Shown one piece after another: positions 50,401-62,400 of a DNA stretch of 64,000 nt; the stretch's first letter is position 1, and every line of letters starts with the position of its first letter. Below the pieces are notes generated by a model that searched no databases, was not told where the DNA came from, and saw only the letters and a list, made by a program, of their open reading frames with translations. The position numbers were made by a program, and so were the translations under genes. The DNA is from Acanthaster planci. Lineage: Eukaryota; Echinodermata; Asteroidea; Valvatida; Acanthasteridae. Location: positions 3,217,564 to 3,281,563 of the forward strand of contig NW_019091361.1 of assembly GCF_001949145.1 (NCBI RefSeq), in the 5' to 3' direction.

Positions 50401-53400
50401 ATCCAGGCAGTGACCTGTTCTTGCTGTGACCGACGAAATGTCAATCCAGAAACTGCACCAAAGGAACAGTTGCGAGTACGGTATGGCAAGCGTCTTCCGA
50501 AGCCAGCACCAACAGATCAGATGCAAGTACAGGCTGCAAGACTTCTTCCCNNNNNNNNNNNNNNNNNNNNNNNNNNNNNNNNNNNNNNNNNNNNNNNNNN
50601 NNNNNNNNNNNNNNNNNNNNNNNNNNNNNNNNNNNNNNNNNNNNNNNNNNNNNNNNNNNNNNNNNNNNNNNNNNNNNNNNNNNNNNNNNNNNNNNNNNNN
50701 NNNNNNNNNNNNNNNNNNNNNNNNNNNNNNNNNNNNNNNNNNNNNNNNNNNNNNNNNNNNNNNNNNNNNNNNNNNNNNNNNNNNNNNNNNNNNNNNNNNN
50801 NNNNNNNNNNNNNNNNNNNNNNNNNNNNNNNNNNNNNNNNNNNNNNNNNNNNNNNNNNNNNNNNNNNNNNNNNNNNNNNNNNNNNNNNNNNNNNNNNNNN
50901 NNNNNNNNNNNNNNNNNNNNNNNNNNNNNNNNNNNNNNNNNNNNNNNNNNNNNNNNNNNNNNNNNNNNNNNNNNNNNNNNNNNNNNNNNNNNNNNNNNNN
51001 NNNNNNNNNNNNNNNNNNNNNNNNNNNNNNNNNNNNNNNNNNNNNNNNNNNNNNNNNNNNNNNNNNNNNNNNNNNNNNNNNNNNNNNNNNNNNNNNNNNN
51101 NNNNNNNNNNNNNNNNNNNNNNNNNNNNNNNNNNNNNNNNNNNNNNNNNNNNNNNNNNNNNNNNNNNNNNNNNNNNNNNNNNNNNNNNNNNNNNNNNNNN
51201 NNNNNNNNNNNNNNNNNNNNNNNNNNNNNNNNNNNNNNNNNNNNNNNNNNNNNNNNNNNNNNNNNNNNNNNNNNNNNNNNNNNNNNNNNNNNNNNNNNNN
51301 NNNNNNNNNNNNNNNNNNNNNNNNNNNNNNNNNNNNNNNNNNNNNNNNNNNNNNNNNNNNNNNNNNNNNNNNNNNNNNNNNNNNNNNNNNNNNNNNNNNN
51401 NNNNNNNNNNNNNNNNNNNNNNNNNNNNNNNNNNNNNNNNNNNNNNNNNNNNNNNNNNNNNNNNNGTCATGGAATCCTCACTTCTGTTTCAGTAGGGAGG
51501 ATGTAACTAGTGTGTGTTGTAAAATTCCAATGCTCTGTTTGCTATTGGATGAACAGCCAGGTACCAGATAACCAGTAAGTGCACTGCACACAAGTCTCTG
51601 GGGGCATGGCAAGCGAGTCCAGAATGTAAAGTTTGGACAACATGTTATTAGGCCAAGTAAGGCAGTTCATGTAGCAAAAAACTACAAGCGCTCCCCTGAA
51701 CAGAGATATGGACATATGGGAAGAGCCACCAGCATAGGGCTGAACTCAGTTGGTAGAGCACCGGTACGGTATTTCGGAGGTCGCAGGTTCAAATCCCGCT
51801 CCAGTCAATTTCTTTGTTCAACTTTATAATAAAAAAATTACAAGCTGACTGCATTTCTTCTAATAGTTTTTATTTTTGTAAGAAATTGTTGCAATGCCAG
51901 CACTTTGTACCGGTTGTGCGTGCAGTTGAATAAGTGCTCCACTTCTTCCACCATTGTTGAAGTCTTTTAGCCCTCCAGGCCTCACCAATGACTGGCGGAT
52001 GGGCGCAGGTCAAACAGTTTCCTTCCATAATGTTTAAATTTGTATAAATCAAAGCTCACAATCTGTATTATGTCTGCAAAGAAACCAGTCATTTTAAAAT
52101 TAACTGTAAATTCCTTTGTTTGTTTTGCTTTATTTGTCAAAAATGTTGATTGGCCAGCTCTCTTCCTTCATGGAAAATTGTTTACAAAGATGGTCGTGTA
52201 CATCTGCTGGTCAGTTTTTATTTGGGGTTACTGCCTTGAAGTAGGCTCGTAGTAAGTTTTTGTTCCAAACAAGGAACAGCTAAGAACCGGTCAAGAGCAA
52301 TAATTTATCACTGCATGGCATTTAGGCTTGTAATCAGTGGTTTCCTAAGCACAAAATTTCTGATTTTTGTGCTTTAAGTAGCATATTTATCTGCCTAACA
52401 GGTTTGTATTATGATGGGATACCTGATAGAACAGAAAGTGACAGGTGTATGTACTCTACATTTACCGTCAGTGCTTTTACAATCAAAGTTGATAATCAGA
52501 CACACAGAAAGACACACATACTTACCTTACATACCTACTGTGGACATTCCTTTCTTTTTGTGCAGTTAAGGTGAAAACCGGTGAAAATACTAATTTTTCT
52601 TGAACTGGGAACACAATTTTCAGCTGGCTTTTTGTACAAGGTTTCCTTGACTATTCCTCTTCCTTTTATGACGGATGACCCCTACCTCAAAACGCCTCTA
52701 AACCTCTTTTCCAGAGAAGGGTAATGTCCTGTGGACCTGTGTAAGGCCATAAAACGTCTTCCTTTCCTGCATTGTGTGGACTTCTTTTGTTCACAAGTCC
52801 TCACTAGGTACATGTACACATGTATGTAAGGTTAGCGCACCCATTCATTCCCTGCACTGTACAGGATAATGCCTGGAATGCGAACTTGATTGAAATAAAC
52901 CGGCAAACATGAGTGCAGACTTGCACCTGTTTTGGAATTTTTTTATGGAATTGACTCTACAATTTCAAAACAGAATGACACCCAGCCGAGATGACTGATT
53001 GAAAAAGAATCGGTTGGACTTAATGGGCAATTATGCTGCTTCTTCTCTGGATACTTTCTGGTTACATGAGGATGTGTCTCTACATGACATCTGCATGTGT
53101 GAATAAGAAGGGATCAGGCACCTGCATGTACATGTAGATGATATGTATTCACACAGGAAGTGTAGGAACCGCCCAATATCCTTTTGAGCTAACTCACCAC
53201 ATGCATGCACAAGTTGATTGGCATCTGCCGAGAAATTCCCCCAAAATTCATACAAATATTGTACATGGTTTCCTCATACCTGCTGGGCACCCAGTTTGGA
53301 ACTGTTGGTCAAGTTGTCTATTTTCACCAGTGAAGGCATGCTGATGCATTGAACCAATCACGCATACCTGAGAATTTAAACCCATAGCAATATGCCAGTC

Positions 53401-56400
53401 TACTGCAACTTCTGACAAAGTGTATTGTACACTGTGTAATGTAAGAACATTTTCACGTTAATTACAGTACAACTGTGTAAGTGAGAAAGCTTTATCAAAT
53501 TGAAGTTACTGTTTGTTGAAAGTTAAGTTCTTTAATTCAAGTGGAGATGGTCTTTTCTTTGAATTAGGGTATTGTAAACTATGGCCAAATTTGGTTTGTC
53601 TGAAATGCTTATTGGCGCTCCCTTAATGGCAAAATAATGTCAAAGATGATGAAATGTACCTGGTGCTTGTTATCAGAGGATACTACATGTACGTATCTTG
53701 AAACAGGCATACATGTACATACATTAGATGACTTGTGAAAGTGTTGACTTCTGAAGATTACTCATTCCTGAAACTGAAATATCAAGTATGTTTTGTTAAT
53801 TTTGTAATGGGTTTCCTGTGTAGTATTTTGTTTTCTTTTTGAATTATGTATCCCTTGCTATGCAAGCATCTTATAGTCAAGTGAAAAATTCAGTCACTTG
53901 CCGCTCAACTTACGGAAACAGTTAAAGAAGATTCAAGTTTAGCTTTGTTTTACCAGCATGGACTACTAGATAGTGCAGACATGTTTCTGCAGTGCTGTCC
54001 TGTATGTTGACTTTTGTGGCTCAGTAAAACAGCCATTGTCAAAATGACTTACAATCAGAGTTTTAAAGATTTGTGTGGATATGACTGGGATCAGTTTATG
54101 GAAGATTACGATGCTTATTTACATAAACAAAATGACACACTTCTTCTGAGTGTACAAATCATTGCACCAGTCGGCCTTCTTTTGAATTTGATCTTCTTGT
54201 TTGTTGTTGTTCGAGTGAAGTCCATGCGGACTATCATCAATGTCTACCTAGTCAATCTGGCAGTGGTTGATACTCTTCGTCTCCTTTTTGCATTAATTTT
54301 TAATTGGGGAATCAAGGTATTGCCTGGGTCTCACGTTAGCTGCTTCGCAGGAGGGTGGTTTGACATGCTAAGAATTGTGTCCTACTTGCTTGTGGTGGCC
54401 ATAGCAGTGGAGAGATTCTCAGCTGTTCATCATCCAATAACATATAGGGCATCAGCCAGGAAAACAAGAGCAGCCAAGGTATCAGCAGGACTTTGGATGC
54501 TAGCAGTCGGTTTTGGAATAGTTGATGTGCTTTCATTTGAAGAACAACTTGGTCAAGATGTGGTTACCTCTTTGACTGTTACGCGTTGATTTTGGGATCT
54601 ATAAGTATAGTTGCCATCGCAGTAACCAGCACAATGTATGTCTGCCTTTTGCTGAAGCTACGGCAAAGATCACCTGCGACACAGCATCATCCACAACGAG
54701 TTGGCAAGGTCACCTGTATGCTTATCATCAACACTGCTGTCTTTTTCCTCATGAATTCAGTCATGGTCACTTCATCTACTCTGGTGGGAATTATTTCAGT
54801 AAATCTGTGTTCATCTTCATTTCCCGCACTTGTTCTTGACTCACTCCATGTTACCACATGCTCCAGTATCCTGGAATTGATCAACAGCAGCATAGATTCC
54901 ATTATTTATAGTGCGACAAATACAGAGTTTCGAGCAGCAGTGATCCAGGCAGTGACCTCTCCCTTCTGTGTCGGACAAAATTCGAACCCACAACCAGCAC
55001 TGACAGTTCAGATGCGAGTACAGGCTGCAGAGGTTCTTCCAGGACCAGCACCAACGGTTCAGATCCGAGCACAGGCTGTAGAGCTTCTGTCACAAGGAGC
55101 TTCTCATCACAAGACAATGGTAGCAAATCGCTCACAACCATCACCTCAAGGGGAGCTGCTGGAACTAAAGGTGATCTCTTAAACAAGGAAATTTGTGCGC
55201 CAAAGGTTGGAAAGGTTGACTCGAACCAGGACTTACAGATAGATGAGGAATCAAAGACTTCAGCCACTGTGCCACATGTACAGCGTACTAACCTTCTGTC
55301 TCACAGGTGGGGACATCTCAAACACCAGACTTTGTTTATCAGGGTTGAGTTATCAGTCTTAAGTTACAGTTTTGTAATGTTGTATTATGAGAAAATTGCC
55401 AGACGTTTCAATTTATGATGAGGCTAAGTAAAGTTGCATAAAATTTATACTGCTTTGAAAATGCTTGTCTCTGCTTCATTTACACAAAAATGTTACAGTG
55501 CTCTGTTTCCTAGACTATGAAATGTACAGAGAAAATTTGATATCACCACAACTGCAATGTCACATATTCAGTCTTTTAGACAGGTCTTTGGACAGGTTTT
55601 GGACAGGTCTTAATGGAATTAATAGATGTCCTATTTTGCAACAGAATTTATTGAAGTTTGGACATTAACTTATGGTGTTTGTATGTACAATTATAGAGTA
55701 TTGTGAATTAAAATGTTCTCACTTTTGTCAATTCTAAGCATAGTCCAAAGACATTTGATACTTTTGGCACTCGTTTGTTCTTATGTACATGTACATTTGT
55801 AAGTAGAACTGTTTGGTATAAAACCTTGTTCAGCTATTATCAGTGGATCTATTTCCTGAGGAAGGGAATCTCTGTTCACTTTTCTAATCTTTTGAATGTA
55901 ATCAGCATGTTTGGTAATATTCCAACCTTAACCCTAACGCCCTAGGCTCTTAATTGCACTTGGGAGCATACTGAACCCAACAAACATCAATAGGTACATG
56001 TACTTGTCTATGTGCTTGTACATGCAGGTCACTGTACCAAACCTGATAAACTCCAACAAGGTGACTCTTTGGAGTTTGAGTGATATGGTATGGATGGGTC
56101 TATGCAGTGTAGGATGACTTGCACTGAACAATACCAAACCTGACAAAATCAAGCCTAGTCCAACACTTGGTACAGCAAGCCAGGCACTGCACACAATGAT
56201 CCCTGTGTGTTCCAACTCACACAAAATCCGACACCATCACCAGGGCCTTTGATACCAAGTCCAACAAAATTCAACAAGAAGTTGATCGGATATGGTACAA
56301 AACCTAGCAAAACCTGCTGTTGGAGTTTGATGGATACTGAGCCGTTCAAGGTTAAGGCTGCCTTTGGGATGAACAGGTAGATAAATGCACGCAAGCCTTT

Positions 56401-59400
56401 GGGTAGGCATGTGTAAACCAAACCACATTTCATGGTCAAAGTATTTTCTTGAGGCCAAATGATGTGGTATGATTTGCGTGGAATGCCATGGTGAAATGCT
56501 TTATACTTGGGTAGTTGTATGTCAGGGAATGGCCAGGTGTTTGTAAACTGTGTACAGTGTCACTCTGTCAAAATGCTTTGATGTCTTCTACATTTGAATT
56601 GTTGATGTCCAGAGAAAATGTGATTGGGTCACTCTCTAGCATATCACCACATTTTAATCGGCTTTAAGAGGTATTTTGCAATTTTAGGGCTAGTTGTGCT
56701 TTGGCAGAAAATGGAATGGGATGAAAAGAACTCCTCTGTTGCAATCATATTAGTTCTTGGGGAGTGTCCTATAGTGTGTGTACATAGAGACTATTCAAAG
56801 ATTACAAATTAAAATTTTCTGCAGTGTTTTCTGGATTTTAGTCATAATGTGCATGAACAAACTTTTGGTAGGTTCATTTGTTTCAATACTGTAGTAAAAT
56901 TGCTTAGCAGAAAACTCAGCCATTTTTGATTGGCACGCTGCTTTATAAAAACATAGGGAAGTCATGTTTGTCTTGTTTGTTGAAAGGTACCAGCTACTTT
57001 TGTAATATTGCAGTTTGCCTTTTGGAATGAATAAATGCATACACATCTCTTGGCCTTGGTGACTAAATCCACATCGTACAGTTTGGAAGGTATTTTCTTC
57101 TAGCCAAGTTACCAGTACCTGTAGGCAAGGCGGGTTGCTGGGAATTGCAAGCTGGAAATGCTTTACTTTGAGAATTTCATTTTTCTTAAGAGTTTCTGGT
57201 TTTGTGCAGAAGCACACCTTATGATGCCAGGGGCTTCAAATGCCATAAGCCTCCTTTCTCCACCTCCCCTCAGTCCATCTGTCTGACCTCCAGCCTTCAC
57301 CCAATGATATCTGCACTTTGGTGCAGGTCAGGCTGGTTCCTTGCGTAAAGTCTATGGTTGTTTTACCAAAGTATACAATTTTGATATCATTGCAGTGAGA
57401 CTTCTTTCAGGGTGGTCGTCGGTTTATCCCGGAGGCTTTTTTCTGATCGGAAGGAGGAAATGCAATTATCAGTATGTCATTGTAATCATATCTCCACCTT
57501 CATTTTCATTCCTAAGGGGAAAATAGGAAGCTTGGTGGAAATTGAAACGATAGAAAGGTGAAAGTGAGACCTGCATCCATCTGGGATGTTTTAGGTACAC
57601 ATTCTACAATTTACAGCACACTGTGACATTTCCTGTAGGGCTGATGAAGAAATAATCAATCAGACTTACTGGGTAAGATGCTTTCCTTTCTGAGGACTAT
57701 TTCTGGTAACATCGGATATGCTTTCCTATCTACATAACCTGCAATGATCTCCATGTGTGAACACGAAAGGGAGGCATGTTGAGTTCATGTAGTCACACAG
57801 GAGCAGTTTGATGTTGGTCCAACTCGCCACACGCACGCCCAAGTTGGTGGGTGTCTGCTGTGAAATTCCCACAAGTTGCTTCCATATGTGCAAAGTTTCC
57901 TATGTTTCGCTGGATTATTTGTCAATAAACTGTGTGATTTTCCTCATCCAGCATTTTTTATGTAGGCGTTCTAGTGGGTGCAGAGTTCAAGAGTCCAATG
58001 TGAGTGGAGAGACTTTCTGTGAATCTGCCATTTGCTATAGTTTACTGTAAATTCCTACATTAAAATTCTGTACCAGTGCTCAGAAATACTTATTTCGTTC
58101 CCTTGCTAACCAGCTACACATACCTTGTCAGTTGCATTGGATGACTGCTGAAAATTTCTACCACTTGGAGTATTAATACCTGAATCTAGGGTGATGAGTC
58201 CATTGGCGAGATATTATGGATTGGCTTGGGTATATATAATTACATGCTGGACAACAAACAGCTAAGAATTAGTCAAGAGCAATTAACACTGCTTGACATT
58301 TGAACTAGTAACCTGTTTGCTAAGCAAGTATTTCGTGTGCTTAGCAGAGTTGCATTCCTAGCACATCTATAAAATGAGCCCGGGGACACCTGATGGAATG
58401 GAAAGTGGCACATACTTTACATTAAATATTTAGTCTTTTACAGCAGTTTGTATTTTTAAGAATTACTCTTGAGTCCTTGTGCATGAAGAGGTGCAAAGAT
58501 CTGCAAACCAAACAAATTGAGGTTGGACTCTTATTGCATGTACAGGGATGTGTGTCTCATGGCATGGTCTTTTTTCATTAAAAATGTTTTAAAGGTCATT
58601 TGTATGAGGAGAGTATTTGATAAAAATCATGTTGGCTTTTCTTGCATGTCCATAAATATAACTTGGCTGACTGATTTTGTGTGTGTTGTGTATCATACCT
58701 ACCACACTTTTCTGGATGTCCTCCTCGGTGCTGAGATAGGTCTAGGTACTCTATCTGCCATGGGGATAACAAATATGCTTTACAGTTAGATAATTACAGC
58801 TCAAGGAGACTCCGAAGTACCTCAAAAATGTATCGTGAGTCACCATGGAATTGCCCACGTGGCCATGTTGGATTATGCTTTCCGAATCCATTTCATTAAT
58901 TAAACAGTCTGAAGTGTCAAGGAGCCTGACTGTTTTTTTCCTGTGTTACATTTAGTTTCACTTTGAAAAAAAAGTTCATTTGGGCTGTTAAAAGGTGACT
59001 TGAGTTCCGTTTATAATTTGATCCTTCCCATCAGAGCACAAAGGTGGTAATCTATACATGTATTTTGGCCCTGTTGCATCATATTCAAATCCACATGTGT
59101 TTTAGCATATTGTTGACAGAGATTGAGGCACATTTGATTTGACTCAAGATGGCTGATGTGTAAATAAGGCCAATAGTAAAAACTTAAGGAATTGTGTGAA
59201 ATATTATAAAGTCAGTATCTTGCTAACAATGTCCTTTAACCGTGTGCATTGCTTGAGGTAGAATATACCAGTACGTGTATTGGCTGAGTTTACAAGTTGT
59301 TCATATTTTGGACCATTAAAAGAATAGTCAACAAACGAAAAAATAGTTACAATATTGTTTTCCACTCCATGTTTGTCAGTTTGTGCCTGGTTGTCCCCTG

Positions 59401-62400
59401 CTGTGTTATATTTAACACAAGTGGGATTATGTGTCATGTCCAGGTATACATGTAGGTGCTACAAATGGAGCAGTGTGGGCACTCCAGTTGCCAATGTTTC
59501 AGTGACATATCCAGGACGAAGTTGGGTCAAGGTGGCAACATTTTTCTTTTCTAAAAAAGACTGTCCTTTTTTTCGCATGTAGAGAACTCCTATCCCCCCA
59601 AGGTGGTAAAACTGTTTTAAGATAATGCTGACACTTTCAATATCTGGGAAAAAAAGAGGGAGCAAGGGGGGGGGACATCTTGCTCACCATTCATATCCTT
59701 CACCGTGTTGCCTGCCATGCCCACATACATCAGATTGCATAAAGATTCTTGACGCACTCGTCCTCAGCTGAATGAAGGACGTGTAATGCCGGTATGCCCT
59801 CAGTGTTCTGGTATGGAGTACCTTTTGAAAATGTTGTCAATGATCAAGAATCTTTAGTTTACCAAAAAACACGACAAGGGAATCTTTTGTCTTCTCTGGT
59901 ACATGTAGGTCGGGAACAAAGCACTGGCGAGCCATGGTGGAGATCTACCACAGCGTGTACAAGGTCCGCCGGAAGTTGGTGGCAGCGCGCATCATGCAGG
60001 GTCAGAGCTCAAGCGGGGCGCCAGGAACCAGTGCTTCATTGGGTCCATCCACGTCTGAGGTCAGAGTTCAGAAAGAGGCCAGGGGTCAAGATGAGGAGAG
60101 GGGGCGCCGCTGTAAAAAAGTGTTCCCCCGCGTGGCTGTAGAAGGTGAGATTCCATCGACAGAAGAAGTTAATTGCAGCAATATTTCATACATAGAGCTC
60201 GCTAATACAAACATCAATCACTAGTTTGTATAGATGGCCACAGTTTGCAAAGTTCCTTTGCCTCCAAATGCTCAGTTAGCTTCACTGGTGTTAAGTTTGA
60301 AACATTTTCATTTGGTATTTAGTAGTAGTATTTTAATATTTAATATTTGAATATTTGCAAGACGTCTTTTCTGCATGTTGTATTCTGTTGGTTTTTGTAC
60401 TCACAGCCAGCCCTAGGTTTGCTGACCACTAGTCAGTAAATACTGGGCTAGTGGTGCAGCGGAAGAAAGGTCTGTACATGTAATTGCCTGCTACAGTGCA
60501 AACAGTTCCCGTGGACTCCAAGCAGAAAACATTGCTCCAGGGTTAATCTTCATCTGAATGCGCATAACTTTGTATTGTCTTGTGCATTGATGCTCAGCCG
60601 GCGACAGCAGATGGCATTCAAGCTTCATGCCTCTCTCTGTGTGACTGTTAACCCGGTTATTTGGAATGAAGGCTAATTGATATTAGGATAAAGCTAATGT
60701 ATGTACATGTGTGTTTGTCGCTTTAGTTTCTTAGTACTGATTTTAATTATGGTATATGTAGGTTTTATTTATTTATATTTTGATGTACAGCGCTTGGGAG
60801 CAGCTTAACGGATTGGGCACTTTGTAAATGTCAATTATTATCGATATTATTATTATTATTATTCTACTGTTGGTTGCTGTGTGACATGTAACAGAGACTG
60901 TGACAAAATTTAACCTAAATGTCAAAGACATTAACATATTTGAAGGGGAGCAGTTTCTTAACTGAAGGGTCCATTCTGATCCCTGCTCAATTTAAACAAA
61001 AAATATTACCCCTCGCACAGAGCCCTCAGATGTGGATCAATCCGAGAGCGAGGGGGACAGTGAAAGCGTCACTACCCCGCCCCCAGAGAAGAAGACTAAG
61101 GAGCGCGAGCAGTACAGTTTCTCGGAGACCTGCAAGTCCATGATCGAGCGCTGCGTGTTCCTGCTGCTGGCAGTCAGCCCGGCCATCCAACCCGACCAGG
61201 AAGATGACAAGAATGCCCTCCCTGGCACAGAGAAAAAGGACGGCAATCCCGAAACCGCCCCAGGTATGTCTCTTATTCTATTTGTCAGTTGTAACCCTCC
61301 TCAATCCTTCAAACCATTCAGGTACTTTTTGGAAAGGTAGATCACAACCACTGTTAATACTCAACATGGGACTTGATGCCCATGGACAGTTTAAGTAAAA
61401 GAAACAAGCGCCATTAAATAGTAGAAGATTTGGGAAGCCGCAAGCAGAAAATGCCAAATGAATTGAGGCTGAATTCTTTACTACTGTAGTGATAGAGATC
61501 TGTTTCTGTCTGTTTAGGTTTATTGAGAACTTCTCTGTGCATTGGTTGCTTCTTGCCTGTGCTTTGTCAAGACTAATGTACAAAGAGTCATTTTTATCAG
61601 CACTTTGTAATTTTTTTTAACTGTCTCGGACAGATACATCGTTATTAATATCAACATTGACATGAAGATATTGTGTGAAGTGGCAGAGACCGTGAAGTCT
61701 CAAAGGTATATACATGTACCAGTACATGTAACCTTTGGCAAAATTGGGCGATGGATTTCTCAGAAATAATTCGACAAGGATCATTTCAAAAGAAGCTGTT
61801 TCGGCATTGGTATCAAAGAAGCAATCAGACACTGGTCAATCAATATGAATGCCAAAACGTGCTCTTGAGTTTCTGACTTCAGACTTCTCATCTTTTTGTT
61901 TTCAATTTCAGCCGCGTCCATGAGTCATTCCTTGAGTGAACCAGACCTAGCACAGACAGACGATGTGCAAGTACCACCTTCCAGTAACAGGGTGAGGACA
62001 TCGTGGGATGGTCAGGTTGGATGTCCTTTTCCTTTTTATCTCTCGTTTAAAAGCCCCAAAAGCAATATGCATCAATCTGCACATACTTGATATCGTCCTT
62101 TCCGTTCTTCAATGAATTGTGACTAAACTGACTCTCTGTTTTCTCAGGTCCATGAAAAATTCAAATTAAAGAAAGTATAATTTATGGTACAGTGCACCTT
62201 AGTAGCTTCTTTGACTTCCAGTCTCTGGAGAAATGCAGAATGTTTGGAAATCAATCATTTGGTTATAAAAAAATGGACTGATGCAAGACTTTAATACTGT
62301 GCCCACATTAAATAAGCCAAATTGTCCAGGGCTACGTGTATGGTTGAAGCCCACCATTAGTTAGAATCTGTACTCGAGGGAACTTGTCAGAAGTGACGAT

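Larger units (their letters stand above)
44635..59908 (+). other. HERC1 intron 19, 15.3 kb, host of a GPCR gene cluster
   Basis: The flanking exons join in frame and align without a gap to a continuous part of human HERC1 (LLKHCNLLS...VYKVRRKL), so no exon is missing here. The other introns between HERC1 coding exons in the window are about 0.25-1.2 kb. This one contains one GPCR fragment, two GPCR frames, at least four blocks of repeated non-coding DNA, a tRNA-like sequence, MITEs and a 915-bp N gap. Outside these listed features I see no further genes. Confidence 0.85.

Noticed and set aside
50426-51571. Open frames of 300-600 codons across the N region on both strands
   Set aside because: They consist of unknown bases; only 49501-50550 is real coding sequence.
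51733-51806. Functional tRNA gene
   Set aside because: The A and B boxes are good, but the acceptor stem does not pair and the context is SINE-like.
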